A stretch of DNA of 64,000 nucleotides from Gluconacetobacter sacchari (GTDB taxonomy: Bacteria > Pseudomonadota > Alphaproteobacteria > Acetobacterales > Acetobacteraceae): contig NZ_JABEQJ010000010.1 in assembly GCF_014174255.1 (NCBI RefSeq), forward strand, positions 1 to 64,000, given 5' to 3'. Position numbers and translations under genes: made by a program. The first letter of the stretch is position 1, and each line of letters begins with the position of its first letter. Under the pieces are notes generated by a model. That model did no database searches, was not told the DNA's origin, and saw only the letters and a program-made list of their open reading frames with translations. This document shows, piece by piece, positions 45,207 through 54,359 of this stretch.

Positions 45207-45779
45207 CTACCCGATCACCGTCTCGATAATCGTCTCGTCCGCCGGGATCTGGCCATCCAGCATCAGCATGGCCAGACCATGCACCAGCGCCCAGGCTTCG
45301 ATCGCGCGCATGACGGCCTCACCGCCATCCTTGGCCGCCACCGCCGCGGCATGCGCCTGGAGCAGGTCCGCGGCGTCGGACACCAACGTCCCCGCCGCCT
45401 TCGCCGGGGCCAGGACGGGCGACGCGAAGATCAGCCGGAACAGGGCCGGATTGGCCAGCGCGAAGCGCACATAGGCCCGGCCCGTCGCCGCGAACCCCGC
45501 GTCCCCCCCGCCGGCCGCCGCCTCCGCCTCACGCTGCGCCGCTCCCAGCCGCGCCAGCCCTTCCTGCGCCACGGCGGCCAGCAACGCGTCCTTGTCGGGA
45601 AAATGGCGGTAGACCGACGTCGCGCTGACCCCGACCCCGCGCGCCACCTCGCGCAGCGACAGCGCGTCCACATCCCGCTCCGCCAGAAGCCGCAGCCCCT
45701 CGGCAATCAGCGCCGCACGCAGATCACCGTGATGATAGGACCGCTTCTTTAAGTTGACACTGTTATCATTCTCATTCAT
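45207..45779 (-). CDS. TetR-family regulator of carotenoid oxygenase locus
   Basis: 190 aa. The HTH region is 15-65 (YHHGDLRAALIAEGLRLLAE, ALSLREVARGVGVSATSVYR), with a TetR_C_WHG-like domain after it (AYVRFALANPALFRLIFASP). The start MNENDNSVN is near the start of the divergent oxygenase gene, 28 bp apart. An inverted pair ACACTGTTA/TAACAGCGT lies between and over these starts and is a likely operator. Confidence 0.88.
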   Translation of the reverse strand: MNENDNSVNLKKRSYHHGDLRAALIAEGLRLLAERDVDALSLREVARGVGVSATSVYRHFPDKDALLAAVAQEGLARLGAAQREAEAAAGGGDAGFAATGRAYVRFALANPALFRLIFASPVLAPAKAAGTLVSDAADLLQAHAAAVAAKDGGEAVMRAIEAWALVHGLAMLMLDGQIPADETIIETVIG

Positions 45780-45790
45780 CTTAACAGCGT
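45757..45790. promoter_or_regulatory. Inverted repeat near TetR/oxygenase starts
   Basis: ACACTGTTA (45757-45765) and TAACAGCGT (45782-45790) are inverse repeats with one mismatch, 16 bp apart. They flank the TetR start codon in a locally AT-rich patch. Possible operator for autoregulation and control of the oxygenase operon. Confidence 0.5.
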
Positions 45791-45807
45791 AAACATAGGA
45801 GACCGTC

Positions 45808-47253
45808 ATGGGAAGCCCCATCGAGACTACGATCCGCGAAACGATGGCCAAGGGCCTTGAGACCCTGGCCGCCTTCAACCGCAAGCACCTGCCCGCGCCC
45901 GCGAACGGCAACCCGTTCCTGACCGGCATGCACACCCCGATGACCGAGGAACGGACGCTGACCGAACTTCCGGTCACGGGCACGATCCCGGCCGGGCTCG
46001 ACGGGCGCTATCTGCGCATCGGCCCCAATCCGGTGGCGGCCGATCCGGCCTCCTATCACTGGTTCACCGGCGACGGCATGGTCCACGGGCTCGCGATCGC
46101 CGACGGCCGCGCCTTGTGGTACCGCAACCGCTGGATCCGCTCGAACGCCGTCGCCGAAGCCCGCGGCGTCGCCCCGGCGCCAGGCCCGCGCCACGAATTC
46201 GATACGGTGAATACCAATGTCGTCGAGATCGGCGGCCGCACCTTCGCGCTGGTCGAGGCTGGCAGCTATCCGGTCGAACTCGGCGAGACACTCGACGACC
46301 AGCGCTACAATTCCTTCGACGGCACGCTGCACGGCTCCTTCAGCGCCCACCCCCACCGCGACCCGAAGACGGGCGAACAGCACGCCATCTGTTATGAAGG
46401 CCGCGATCCGGGGACGATCCGGCATGTGGTGGCCGATGCAACCGGCCGCGTGATCCGCGAGGAGCCGATCGCGGTGAAGCACGGCCCGATGATCCACGAT
46501 TGCGCGCTCACCGACCGTTTCGTGATCATCCTGGACCTGCCCGTCACCTTTTCCATGCGGACCCTGGTCGCGGGCCACGGCTTCCCCTATCGCTGGAACC
46601 CGGCGCACCCGGCGCGGGTCGGCCTGATGCCGCGCCACGGCCGGCAGGAGGACATCATCTGGTGCCCCGTGGCACCGGGCTACGCCTTCCACGTCGCCAA
46701 CGCCCACGACACGCAGGACGGCCGGGTGATTCTCGATCTCTGCGTCTACGACACGATGTTCGGCGACGGCGCGCAGGGGCCGGACGCCCGGTCGCGCGGG
46801 CTGGAACGCTGGACCATCGACCCCGCGCGCCACACGGTCGCCATCCGCACGCTCGACCCCGCGCCCCAGGAATTTCCCCGCCCGGACGAACGCTTCTTCG
46901 GCCAGCCCTGCCGCCATGTCTGGAGCCTGGCGCTGCCCGCCAATCCGGCCGATCGCTTCCTCGGCGCGACGGCGCTCTATGCGCACGACCTGACGACGGG
47001 CGAACGGCAGATCCACGATTTCGGCCCCAGCCGCCACCCGGGCGAATTCGTCTTCGTGCCCGAAACCGCGGACAGTCCCGAGGGCCATGGCTGGCTGATC
47101 GGCTTCGTCATCGACATGGCGAGCGAGACGACCGACCTCGTCATCCTCGATGCCCGCCGGTTCCAGGAGCCCCCGGTCGCCGCCATCCACCTGCCCCACC
47201 GCGTGCCGCCCGGCTTCCACGGCAACTGGGTCGCCAAGGACATGGCACAATGA
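45808..47253 (+). CDS. Carotenoid oxygenase (RPE65/lignostilbene dioxygenase family)
   Basis: 481 aa non-haem iron enzyme cleaving a C=C bond. Family motifs in order: [71 protein letters not shown], and the C-terminal [14 protein letters not shown]. These carry the four iron-binding histidines. The substrate could be an apocarotenoid or a stilbenoid such as lignin-derived lignostilbene; sequence does not decide. AGGAGA lies before the ATG, and its stop overlaps the next ATG by four bases. Confidence 0.93.
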   Translation: MGSPIETTIRETMAKGLETLAAFNRKHLPAPANGNPFLTGMHTPMTEERTLTELPVTGTIPAGLDGRYLRIGPNPVAADPASYHWFTGDGMVHGLAIADGRALWYRNRWIRSNAVAEARGVAPAPGPRHEFDTVNTNVVEIGGRTFALVEAGSYPVELGETLDDQRYNSFDGTLHGSFSAHPHRDPKTGEQHAICYEGRDPGTIRHVVADATGRVIREEPIAVKHGPMIHDCALTDRFVIILDLPVTFSMRTLVAGHGFPYRWNPAHPARVGLMPRHGRQEDIIWCPVAPGYAFHVANAHDTQDGRVILDLCVYDTMFGDGAQGPDARSRGLERWTIDPARHTVAIRTLDPAPQEFPRPDERFFGQPCRHVWSLALPANPADRFLGATALYAHDLTTGERQIHDFGPSRHPGEFVFVPETADSPEGHGWLIGFVIDMASETTDLVILDARRFQEPPVAAIHLPHRVPPGFHGNWVAKDMAQ

Positions 47254-47924
47254 GCAGGCAGCACCACGCCCCCCGCCTCGCCTTCCTCGCGCTCGACCTG
47301 GCGGTGAATGGCGCCGCCCCCGTGCTGGTCTACGACCGGATGCATGCGGGCTGGGGCGACGTCGACGCGCTGCTGGCCTCCTCCCTGCTCCCGGCGGTGT
47401 GGGGCGTCGGTACCTTCCTTTTCCGGCGACGGATCGACGCGCTGTCCGTCATCGCCCTGGCCGGCATCGCCCTCTCCCTGCTCGCCTTCGTCGGCGGCGG
47501 CTCGGCACGGCTGCTGGAACTGCGCGAGCAGATGGCGACATGCCTGATCGGCCTGGCCTTCCTGTTCTCGGCCGCGATCGGCAAGCCGCTGATCTACCCG
47601 CTGGCCCGGGCCACCATGGCCCGCACATCCATCCAGACCCTGGCCGACCAGACCCTGGCCGATTTCGACGCACGCCGCGACGAGCCGCCCGTACGGCATA
47701 CGGTCATGGTCATGACGCTGGCATGGGGCTTCGGCCTGCTGGCGAACGTCGCCGTCTCGGTCGGCCTCATCTTCAGCCTGCCGATCGGCACCTATCTCAT
47801 GGTCGGCCCGGTCCTCGGCTACGCGACGATGGGCGGCCTGGTCCTGTGGACCATCCTCTATCGACGCTATCGGATACGCCACGCCGCCGATCCCATGCCC
47901 GGGCAGCAGGCCGGCATGCGTTAA
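47250..47924 (+). CDS. VC0807-type multipass membrane protein
   Basis: 224 aa, about six helices: [20 protein letters not shown] starts the first, and the region [15 protein letters not shown] is the family's conserved loop. It resembles intracellular-septation-A-like VC0807 proteins of unknown function. Translationally coupled (ATGA) to the carotenoid oxygenase, so a shared role, for example handling a hydrophobic product, is possible but unproven. Confidence 0.78.
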   Translation: MSRQHHAPRLAFLALDLAVNGAAPVLVYDRMHAGWGDVDALLASSLLPAVWGVGTFLFRRRIDALSVIALAGIALSLLAFVGGGSARLLELREQMATCLIGLAFLFSAAIGKPLIYPLARATMARTSIQTLADQTLADFDARRDEPPVRHTVMVMTLAWGFGLLANVAVSVGLIFSLPIGTYLMVGPVLGYATMGGLVLWTILYRRYRIRHAADPMPGQQAGMR

Positions 47925-47984
47925 CGATTCTCTAATCCATGAAACGGAGCCTGGTCACGCCCCACCCTTCGAGGGAACAGCCCG

Positions 47985-49271
47985 ATGATCAGGATCGACC
48001 CCGTACAGCCTGACCCGGCCCCTCCCGCCTTTGCGGGCACCGAAAGCGGCGCGTCGCCCTCCGGCGGCGGTTCCGACCAAGCGCCGGCACCCGATGACGG
48101 CGACACCGTCACCCTGTCGGCGGATGCCCTGATCGCCCTGGCCATCCTTTCAGCCGAAGCGGAAAGCGACCCTGCGGCGCCGCCCGGGGCGCTGCTGCCC
48201 GGCCTCCCATTGCCGGGCATGCCCGCTCCCGGCCCCGAAACCGCCCCGGCTCCCGCCACCCCGCCCCTGCCGGCGGCACATCTCCCGCCGGCAACCGATA
48301 CCGCCTTCGCCTCCACGCCCCCGCTCGGCGGAGGCGAGAACGTCCCGCCTCCGGCCAACTGGGAACGCGCCTACCAACGCACCCTGTTCTCGGCACCGGT
48401 CGACAGCCGGGCCGCCGCGCGCATCGGAGAACGCATATCGACCGACCACACCGGCAACCCGCCGCCGATCCCCTCCGACCAGACGGCAACGGATGCACAC
48501 CCCGATCCGGCGAACATCCCGCCCCCCGCATCGCTCGCCCCATCCACGCAATCCCTTCCCGGCGTCGATGAGCGGATGGCCGCGATGTACGCGCCACCCC
48601 CGGGCCGCCGCGAAATGCCGGATCACACACCCGAAACCGATGATGAGGACGCGACGGAGGCGGAACGGCCCGGCCGGACGGCACCCACCCCGCGCGACGC
48701 GCTCGCCCCCTGGCACCGCCGCCGCCTGGACGCGCTTTATCCCGTGATCGTCTTCACCACGCTGCGGGTCGGAGTCCGCGACGACAGCGTCATCCGCGAC
48801 AGGACGGCGCATCTCGCGCTGGCCATGCATCTCGACGGCACGCTCGATCTTCTCGGCCTGTGGATCGGGCGGCATGAGGGCGCCACCGGGCCGGGCCGCC
48901 ATATCATGGAGTCCCTGAAGCGCCGGGGCGTGGAAGATATCCTGATGGCCGTGACCGATGGACCCGACGGCCTGGCCGATGCCGTCCGCGTGGCCTTTCC
49001 GCAGGCGGCGATCCATCCCTCGCTCGACCACCTGCCGCACCATCCGCCGGACATCGCGGCGCTGAACGACCATGAAGCCCCGGGCGAAAAAGCGGCCTCC
49101 GCGGCCGAGAGCGCCTGGGGCCGGCGGCTCCTGTCCGCCAGACGCGCCATCGAGGCGCTGCACGCGCTGCTCGGCCGGGCCATCCACGCGCGCGGCCCGT
49201 TCGCCAGCGACGAGGCGGCGCTGGCATTCCTCTATCTGAAAGCCAGAACCGCCGAAAAAACCAGCCCCTGA
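47985..49271 (+). CDS. IS256-transposase-derived protein with disordered Pro-rich N-terminus
   Basis: 428 aa. Residues 1-240 are low-complexity and Pro/Ala-rich. Residues 249-345 match the IS256 (Mutator-type) core: LYPVIVFTTLRVGVRD, LDLLGLWIGRHEGA, MESLKRRGVEDILMAVTDG. The end (386-425) matches the tail TNAIESLN...SDEAALKLLYLALR as RRAIEALHALLGRAIHARGP. The first catalytic Asp (usually FDAL) is Thr here (FTTL, 258-259). The second, D325, and Glu390 remain, and about 100 residues between them are missing. The frame is intact with a GAGGGA Shine-Dalgarno, no IS ends are seen, and composition fits the host. A domesticated transposase is likely; function unknown. Confidence 0.85.
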   Translation: MIRIDPVQPDPAPPAFAGTESGASPSGGGSDQAPAPDDGDTVTLSADALIALAILSAEAESDPAAPPGALLPGLPLPGMPAPGPETAPAPATPPLPAAHLPPATDTAFASTPPLGGGENVPPPANWERAYQRTLFSAPVDSRAAARIGERISTDHTGNPPPIPSDQTATDAHPDPANIPPPASLAPSTQSLPGVDERMAAMYAPPPGRREMPDHTPETDDEDATEAERPGRTAPTPRDALAPWHRRRLDALYPVIVFTTLRVGVRDDSVIRDRTAHLALAMHLDGTLDLLGLWIGRHEGATGPGRHIMESLKRRGVEDILMAVTDGPDGLADAVRVAFPQAAIHPSLDHLPHHPPDIAALNDHEAPGEKAASAAESAWGRRLLSARRAIEALHALLGRAIHARGPFASDEAALAFLYLKARTAEKTSP

Positions 49272-49305
49272 CGATCGCCGTCCGCCATCCCGGACAGGCG
49301 GCCCG

Positions 49306-49443
49306 TCACATGCGGACCAATGCCAGGCCGTAGAACACGGCCGCCACCCCCAGCAGGGTAAACGCCACGCCAAGAACCCGGCCGCGATGGCGCCGCACGC
49401 ATTCGCGGGCCTGGTCGGGCGTCAGGGCAAACGGTCGATCCAT
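49306..49443 (-). CDS. Small single-helix membrane protein in oxidase cluster (CoxF-like)
   Basis: 45 codons: MDRPFALTPDQARECVRRHR, then GRVLGVAFTLLGVAAVFYGL and ALVRM. A basic cytoplasmic segment followed by one membrane helix and the ending LVRM resembles the tiny proteins encoded between ctaB and ctaG in alphaproteobacterial oxidase operons (consensus R-rich, then LFY...TIVKM). It starts 6 bp after the ctaB stop on the same strand. Likely part of the same operon; role in oxidase assembly is assumed from position. Confidence 0.7.
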   Translation of the reverse strand: MDRPFALTPDQARECVRRHRGRVLGVAFTLLGVAAVFYGLALVRM

Positions 49444-49449
49444 CGCGTC

Positions 49450-50394
49450 TCACCCCACGATCAGGACATGATCGGCCAGCAGGCCGCAGAACAGCAGGAA
49501 CAGATAAAGCAGCGAGAAGCGGAACGCCCGCCGCGCCGCGCCGTCGCCGGTCAGGCTCACGCCGTCCGCATCCTGCCGGTCGGTCAGCACGCGCACCGCA
49601 CACCCCACGAACCCGGCATCCAGCACGCCCGCCGTGGCCGTATACAGCCATCCCGCCTGATGCAGCACCGACGGCACCAGCGATACCGCCGAAAGGATCA
49701 GCGTATAGACCAGGATCTGCCAGCGCGTATGCCGCGCACCGCGCACCACCGGCAGCATCGGAATGCCCGCCCGCCCGTAATCCTTGCAGGCATACAGCGA
49801 CAGCGACCAGAAATGCGGCGGCGTCCACAGGAAGACGATCGCGAACATCACGACCGGCATCACATCCAGCGAGCCGGTCGCCGCCGTCCACCCGATCATG
49901 GGCGGAAAGGCGCCCGCCGCCCCGCCGATCACGATGTTCTGCGGCGTCGAACGTTTCAGCCACATTGTGTAGATCACGGCATAGAAGAAGATGGAAAAGG
50001 CCAGGATGAACGCCGCCAGCGCATTCGTCGCCAGCCACATCAGCACCACCGACGCGGCCGAGAGGCCGATCCCGAATCCCAGTGCCTCCCCCTGGCGGAT
50101 CCGCCCGTCCGGGATCGGCCGGCGCGCGGTCCGGGTCATGATCGCGTCGATATCGCGATCGTACCACATGTTGATCGCCCCGGCCGCCCCCGACGCCATG
50201 CAGATGCACAGGATGGCGACACACGCGATCACCGGGTTCACATGCCCCGGCGCCATGGCCATCCCGGCCGCGCCGGTAAACACGACCAGCGAGATCACGC
50301 GCGGTTTCAGCAGCGCGAACCAGTCGCGCGCCTCGGTCCCGACCAAAGCCGCGTCGAAACGCGGCGCGTCGGGGGCGGAGGCTGAGGCGCTCAC
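49450..50394 (-). CDS. ctaB: Protoheme IX farnesyltransferase (heme o synthase)
   Basis: 314 aa with nine helices. It attaches a farnesyl group to heme b, giving heme o for bo3-type oxidases. UbiA-fold motifs are NMWYDRDIDAIMTRTARRPI and, in the second half, WTPPHFWSLSLYACKDYGRA. Starts at a GTG overlapping the stop of the oxidase-like gene (GTGA), so translation is coupled. It follows a degenerate subunit I gene and precedes the CoxF-like gene. It probably serves a quinol oxidase encoded elsewhere. Confidence 0.95.
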   Translation of the reverse strand: MSASASAPDAPRFDAALVGTEARDWFALLKPRVISLVVFTGAAGMAMAPGHVNPVIACVAILCICMASGAAGAINMWYDRDIDAIMTRTARRPIPDGRIRQGEALGFGIGLSAASVVLMWLATNALAAFILAFSIFFYAVIYTMWLKRSTPQNIVIGGAAGAFPPMIGWTAATGSLDVMPVVMFAIVFLWTPPHFWSLSLYACKDYGRAGIPMLPVVRGARHTRWQILVYTLILSAVSLVPSVLHQAGWLYTATAGVLDAGFVGCAVRVLTDRQDADGVSLTGDGAARRAFRFSLLYLFLLFCGLLADHVLIVG

Positions 50395-51707
50395 GCCCGC
50401 TCCCCCCCCACCATGAAGCCGGCGAAGGAATCACGCGGCGCCGGCGACGGCAGCGTCCATTCCAGGGTGCGGGCTCCCGCCCCCCAGTAATTGCCGGCAA
50501 CCGTCCGGCGCCCCAGCAACGCCGTGCCCAGCACGGCGACGAAGGCGACCATCGACAGGCCCTGCATCGCCGCCCCCGCCATCACGCCGCCGGGCAGCAG
50601 GGAAACGACGCTCCCCCCGGCCGCCAGCGCCACATGCACGCGCCCGGCCCATTCGGGATAGGCGCGGCCGGCCATCTTGCCGATCCAGTAATAGAATCCG
50701 CCGAACGCCGCGAACAGCGCCGCCGGCAGCACCAGCGCATGCGCGTCCGGCCCGCCACCCACCAGGGCTTGCAGCGGCGCCGCGACCAGCATCGCCATGA
50801 AGGCGACGGCCCACAGCATCGGCACGCGCCAGATCGGCCGCCCGGCCCCGATCGTCAGGCCCCACGCCACCAGCAGCACCAGCATCGGCAGCGCCATGGC
50901 GCCCTGCTCGGCCAGAGGCCACGCGGCGGGCCGCGCCGCCAGGCCGGTGGCGAACAGGTCATGCACCCACACCGACGACCCGCCGACCGACAGCACGACC
51001 ATCGCCCCCAGCGCCGCTCCGCGCAGCCGCAGCGCCACGCCCGAGAACGTCTCGACCAACTGGCAGATCACGCCCGCCGCCGGCAGCAGCAGCAGCCCGG
51101 CTTCCGGTCCCGAAAACGCCCGCAGCGCGCGCGCCACGACATCGGCGCCCGCGCCGGCCAGCAGACCCCGCGTCAGCGCCGCCGCCAGCACCGGCAGGAC
51201 GACCACCATCATCATCGCCGTCAACACCTGCGCCCAGACGAACAGCGGCATGTCGCCCAGCCCCACGCCCCGGCCCCGCATGTTCAGCGCCGTCGCGACG
51301 ATATTGATCGCCAACCCCAGCATCGCCGCGCACCACAGCATCATCGCGCCCGCGCTCGACACCCCGGCGACCACCAGCCCGAAACTCAGGGCGACCCCGG
51401 CCCAGCAGGCCAGGTTCAGGCGACGGAACGCCATGTCGGGCGCGCCCAGCAGCAGCGGCACGAACCACGAGCCGAACCCGCCGACCAGCGCCGGCAGGGC
51501 GCAGAACAGCACCATCAGCGCGCCGTGATCGATGGCCATCCGGCTCCACGCCGCGCCGGCATCCGCGCCCGTCCGCAACGGCAGGACCAGCGCGCCGCCG
51601 ACCAGCCCGGCCAGGACCGCCATCACCAGATAGAGCGTGCCAACCGCCTTGTGGCCGACCGTCCCGCCGGTCGCGTCCTTCATCCAGACCTGCCTGTCTG
51701 CCGGCAT
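50391..51707 (-). CDS. Degenerate cytochrome c oxidase subunit I homologue
   Basis: 438 aa, against about 530-560 for active CtaD. Clear homology: DHGALMVLFCALPALVGGFG, LLLGAPDMAFRRLNLACW, FYYWIGKMAGRAYPEWAG, TLEWTLPSP. Haem/copper ligands are mostly lost. H61 (low-spin haem) and H323 stay, but GHPEVY is SGPEAG (CuB His and cross-linked Tyr gone), HH is HD (249-250), and the second His of AHFHYV is Leu (325). The frame is intact, with GGAGAA before the ATG. It is coupled to ctaB. It cannot be a normal oxidase; a pseudo-enzyme, haem-handling or structural protein is possible. Confidence 0.88.
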   Translation of the reverse strand: MPADRQVWMKDATGGTVGHKAVGTLYLVMAVLAGLVGGALVLPLRTGADAGAAWSRMAIDHGALMVLFCALPALVGGFGSWFVPLLLGAPDMAFRRLNLACWAGVALSFGLVVAGVSSAGAMMLWCAAMLGLAINIVATALNMRGRGVGLGDMPLFVWAQVLTAMMMVVVLPVLAAALTRGLLAGAGADVVARALRAFSGPEAGLLLLPAAGVICQLVETFSGVALRLRGAALGAMVVLSVGGSSVWVHDLFATGLAARPAAWPLAEQGAMALPMLVLLVAWGLTIGAGRPIWRVPMLWAVAFMAMLVAAPLQALVGGGPDAHALVLPAALFAAFGGFYYWIGKMAGRAYPEWAGRVHVALAAGGSVVSLLPGGVMAGAAMQGLSMVAFVAVLGTALLGRRTVAGNYWGAGARTLEWTLPSPAPRDSFAGFMVGGERA

Positions 51708-51853
51708 ACGCCAGTTCTCCTGCGCCGATCGATCGCGAAAACAGGCGACCATGCTCGAAATCGTGATGATGTTACCCAAATCCCGCCACCAGGACGAGAG
51801 CCACCAGCCCCCGCGTCCGGCATGGCCGGCATTCCCGCCATGCCGGGGCCGCG

Positions 51854-52585
51854 TCAGGCGGCCGGCCGCGCGATCCGGCCGGGCGTCTCCAGGCGCGGCA
51901 GGGTCACCAGCGTGAACAATCCGGCCGGCGGCACCGGCGCGATGATCGCGCGGGCCAGGTCGTCGGGCGGCAGCAGCGCTTCCATCGCGAAGTCCGGATG
52001 CCAGCCCAGCGAATGCGACGCCCGCGCCATGCCGCGCTCGACCGCCAGCCGCACGCCGCCGGTGGCCAGGAAATGATTGACGAACAGGATATGGCCGCCC
52101 GGCCGCACCACGCGCTTCAGTTCCGCCAGCAGGCGGCGCGGATTGGGCACCACCGAGGCCACGAACATCGCCACCGCGATATCGAACGACCCGTCGGCGA
52201 ACCGCGTGTCCTCGGCATCCATTTCCAGCAGGGCATCGATATTGCGCAAATTCATCCGCGCCACGCGCTGGCGCGCGCGGTCCAGCATATCGCCCGACAG
52301 GTCGATCCCGGTAATGCGCTTGTCGCCGCGATAATGCGGCAGGGCCAGCCCGGTGCCCACGCCGACCTCCAGCACCGCCGAACCCGGCAGGCCGTTCACC
52401 GCCGCGACCGCCCGCTTGCGCCCGAAGGCCGAAACCCCGCCGAACACCGCGTCATAGACACCGGCCCACCGGCGATAGGCGGCCTTGACGGCCTCGGCGT
52501 CCAGGGCCGAGCGCGGCGCCGGGGCACAGGCAAGGCTGCCGGCCGATTCCGCCTCGGCCGGCGCGTCTTGAAGAACGTTGCTCAT
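51854..52585 (-). CDS. pmtA: Phosphatidylethanolamine N-methyltransferase (Rhodobacter type)
   Basis: 243 aa class I SAM methyltransferase. Motif I is VLEVGVGTGLALPHY, with RITGIDLSGDMLDRARQRV, MDAEDTRFADGSFDIAVAMF and KRVVRPGGHILFVNHF. These match PmtA, which makes phosphatidylcholine from phosphatidylethanolamine, a lipid common in acetic acid bacteria. The start MSNVLQ has AGAGGG. A related ubiquinone/menaquinone-type methyltransferase is the main alternative. Confidence 0.8.
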   Translation of the reverse strand: MSNVLQDAPAEAESAGSLACAPAPRSALDAEAVKAAYRRWAGVYDAVFGGVSAFGRKRAVAAVNGLPGSAVLEVGVGTGLALPHYRGDKRITGIDLSGDMLDRARQRVARMNLRNIDALLEMDAEDTRFADGSFDIAVAMFVASVVPNPRRLLAELKRVVRPGGHILFVNHFLATGGVRLAVERGMARASHSLGWHPDFAMEALLPPDDLARAIIAPVPPAGLFTLVTLPRLETPGRIARPAA

Positions 52586-52699
52586 CGGGAACCCTCTGTG
52601 CCCTGCCGGGCGATTGTCTTCAAGGGGATAGCGGACCATAGCCCCGCGGCACAGCGCAAATTACCCATTCCTCTCCCTCGTCCGCCATTCCGGCGCCCG

Positions 52700-53695
52700 T
52701 TACGCTCCACCGTCGAGCCGCCGCAGGATGCAGTCCCAGATCAGCCCGGCGGAATTGATGCCGTCGAACCGGTCGATTTCCTGCAACCCGGTGGGCGACG
52801 TGACATTGATCTCGGTCAGCCAGTCGCCGATCACGTCGATACCGACGAAGATCAGGCCCTGCTCGCGCAGCATGGGCCCGATCGCCTCGCAGATCTCGCG
52901 GTCGCGCGGGCTCAGTTCCACCTTCACCGCGCGGCCGCCCACATGCATGTTCGACCGCGCCTCGCCCTGCGCGGGGACGCGGTTGATCGCGCCGATCGGC
53001 ACGCCGTCGGCCAGGATCACGCGCTTGTCCCCCTTGCGCACCGCCGGCTCGTAGCGCTGGATCATCAGCGGCTCGCGCGACCGCGCGAAATGCATCTCCA
53101 GCAGCGAATTCAGGTTCTCGTCATCCTCGCGGATGCGAAACACCCCCGCCCCGCCATTGCCGAACAGCGGCTTGACGATGATGTCGCGCCACTCCGCGCG
53201 AAATTCGCGGATCGCCAGCACGTCCCACGTCACCAGGGTCGGCGGCATCAGGCCGGGAAAATGCGTGACCAGCAGCTTTTCGGGCGCATTGCGCACCGAT
53301 GCCGGGTCGTTGACCACCAGCGCCTTGCCCGGCCCCACGCCATGCACATGCTCCAGCATGTGGGTGGCGCTGATATAGGCCATGTCGAAGGGCGGGTCCT
53401 GGCGCATCAGGATCACATCCATCGCGGACAGGTCGATCACCCGCTCCTCGCCCAGTTCGGCATGGTCGCCCGCGACCCGCCGCACCCGCGCCGGGCGCGC
53501 GCGCGCCGTCAGCCGCTCGGCCCGCGCGCCGCCGGCCACCCGGCCCTCGCGCAGGCTCAGCCCCTGCACCTGGTAGACGAACAGTTCGTACCCCCGCGCC
53601 TGCGCCTCCAGCATCAGGGCGAAAGTCGAATCGCCATTGATGTCGACCCCCGACAGGGGATCCATCTGCACGGCAACCTTCAGCGAGCGGGACAT
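52700..53695 (-). CDS. gshB: Glutathione synthetase
   Basis: 331 aa ATP-grasp ligase joining gamma-glutamylcysteine and glycine. N-terminal [20 protein letters not shown], then [18 protein letters not shown], the ATP-grasp [16 protein letters not shown], and the C-terminal [20 protein letters not shown] are diagnostic. The MSRSLKV start has GGAGGT. The peroxidase at 7.7 kb is a potential user of glutathione. Confidence 0.95.
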   Translation of the reverse strand: MSRSLKVAVQMDPLSGVDINGDSTFALMLEAQARGYELFVYQVQGLSLREGRVAGGARAERLTARARPARVRRVAGDHAELGEERVIDLSAMDVILMRQDPPFDMAYISATHMLEHVHGVGPGKALVVNDPASVRNAPEKLLVTHFPGLMPPTLVTWDVLAIREFRAEWRDIIVKPLFGNGGAGVFRIREDDENLNSLLEMHFARSREPLMIQRYEPAVRKGDKRVILADGVPIGAINRVPAQGEARSNMHVGGRAVKVELSPRDREICEAIGPMLREQGLIFVGIDVIGDWLTEINVTSPTGLQEIDRFDGINSAGLIWDCILRRLDGGA

Positions 53696-53786
53696 CAACG
53701 CGACCTCCGGGCACAATCCGATAGCCCGATGACGCGTTCCGCCACCGGTCCTTGCTTCTTAGTCGAGTTCACGCCCGCGAAAAACC

Positions 53787-54353
53787 TCATAGCGCATCGG
53801 CCCCCACAGGTTCGGGGTAGGAAATGGCCAGAATCTCGATCAGTTCCATCCCGCCGGGCGTCATCAGCCGCACCTCGTCGCCCACCCGCCCGCCCAGCAG
53901 GGCGCGGGCGATCGGCGATGCCAGGCTCACCTGCCCCGCCGCCAGGTCGGCCTCGTCCACCCCCACGATCGCGACCGTCCGCTCCACATCCTCCACGGTC
54001 GCATAGGTCACGGTCGCACCGAAGAAGACCCGGTTCCGCTGGGTCTGCGCCGCCGGATCGACCACGATCGCCTTCTCGATTCGGCGGGTGAGAAAGCGGA
54101 CCCGGCGGTCGATCTCGCGCAGGCGCTTCTTGCCGTACAGGTAATCGCCGTTTTCCGAACGGTCTCCGTTGCCGGCGGCCCAGGACACGATCTCGACGAT
54201 GCGCGGCCGCTCCTCATGCAGCAGGGCACCCAGTTCCCGCCGCGTCGCCTCCATCCCGGCGGGGGTGATGTAGCGCGACACCCCGTCTATGGCACGCGGC
54301 CCCGCCGCCTCGTCGTCGTCGTCGTCATGGTCATCGCGCATCATCGGCCGCAT
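53787..54353 (-). CDS. greB: Transcription elongation factor GreB
   Basis: 188 aa. The coiled-coil N-terminal domain begins near 28 (YITPAGMEATRRELGALLHE) and has the acidic tip GDRSENGDYLYGKKRLREID, which stimulates RNA cleavage in backtracked polymerase. The FKBP-like C-terminal domain is FFGATVTYATVEDVERTVAI, SPIARALLGGRVGDEV. An acidic His/Asp-rich leader (DDHDDDDDE) precedes the domain; a shorter start is possible. Confidence 0.92.
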   Translation of the reverse strand: MRPMMRDDHDDDDDEAAGPRAIDGVSRYITPAGMEATRRELGALLHEERPRIVEIVSWAAGNGDRSENGDYLYGKKRLREIDRRVRFLTRRIEKAIVVDPAAQTQRNRVFFGATVTYATVEDVERTVAIVGVDEADLAAGQVSLASPIARALLGGRVGDEVRLMTPGGMELIEILAISYPEPVGADAL

Positions 54354-54359
54354 TGTGCC

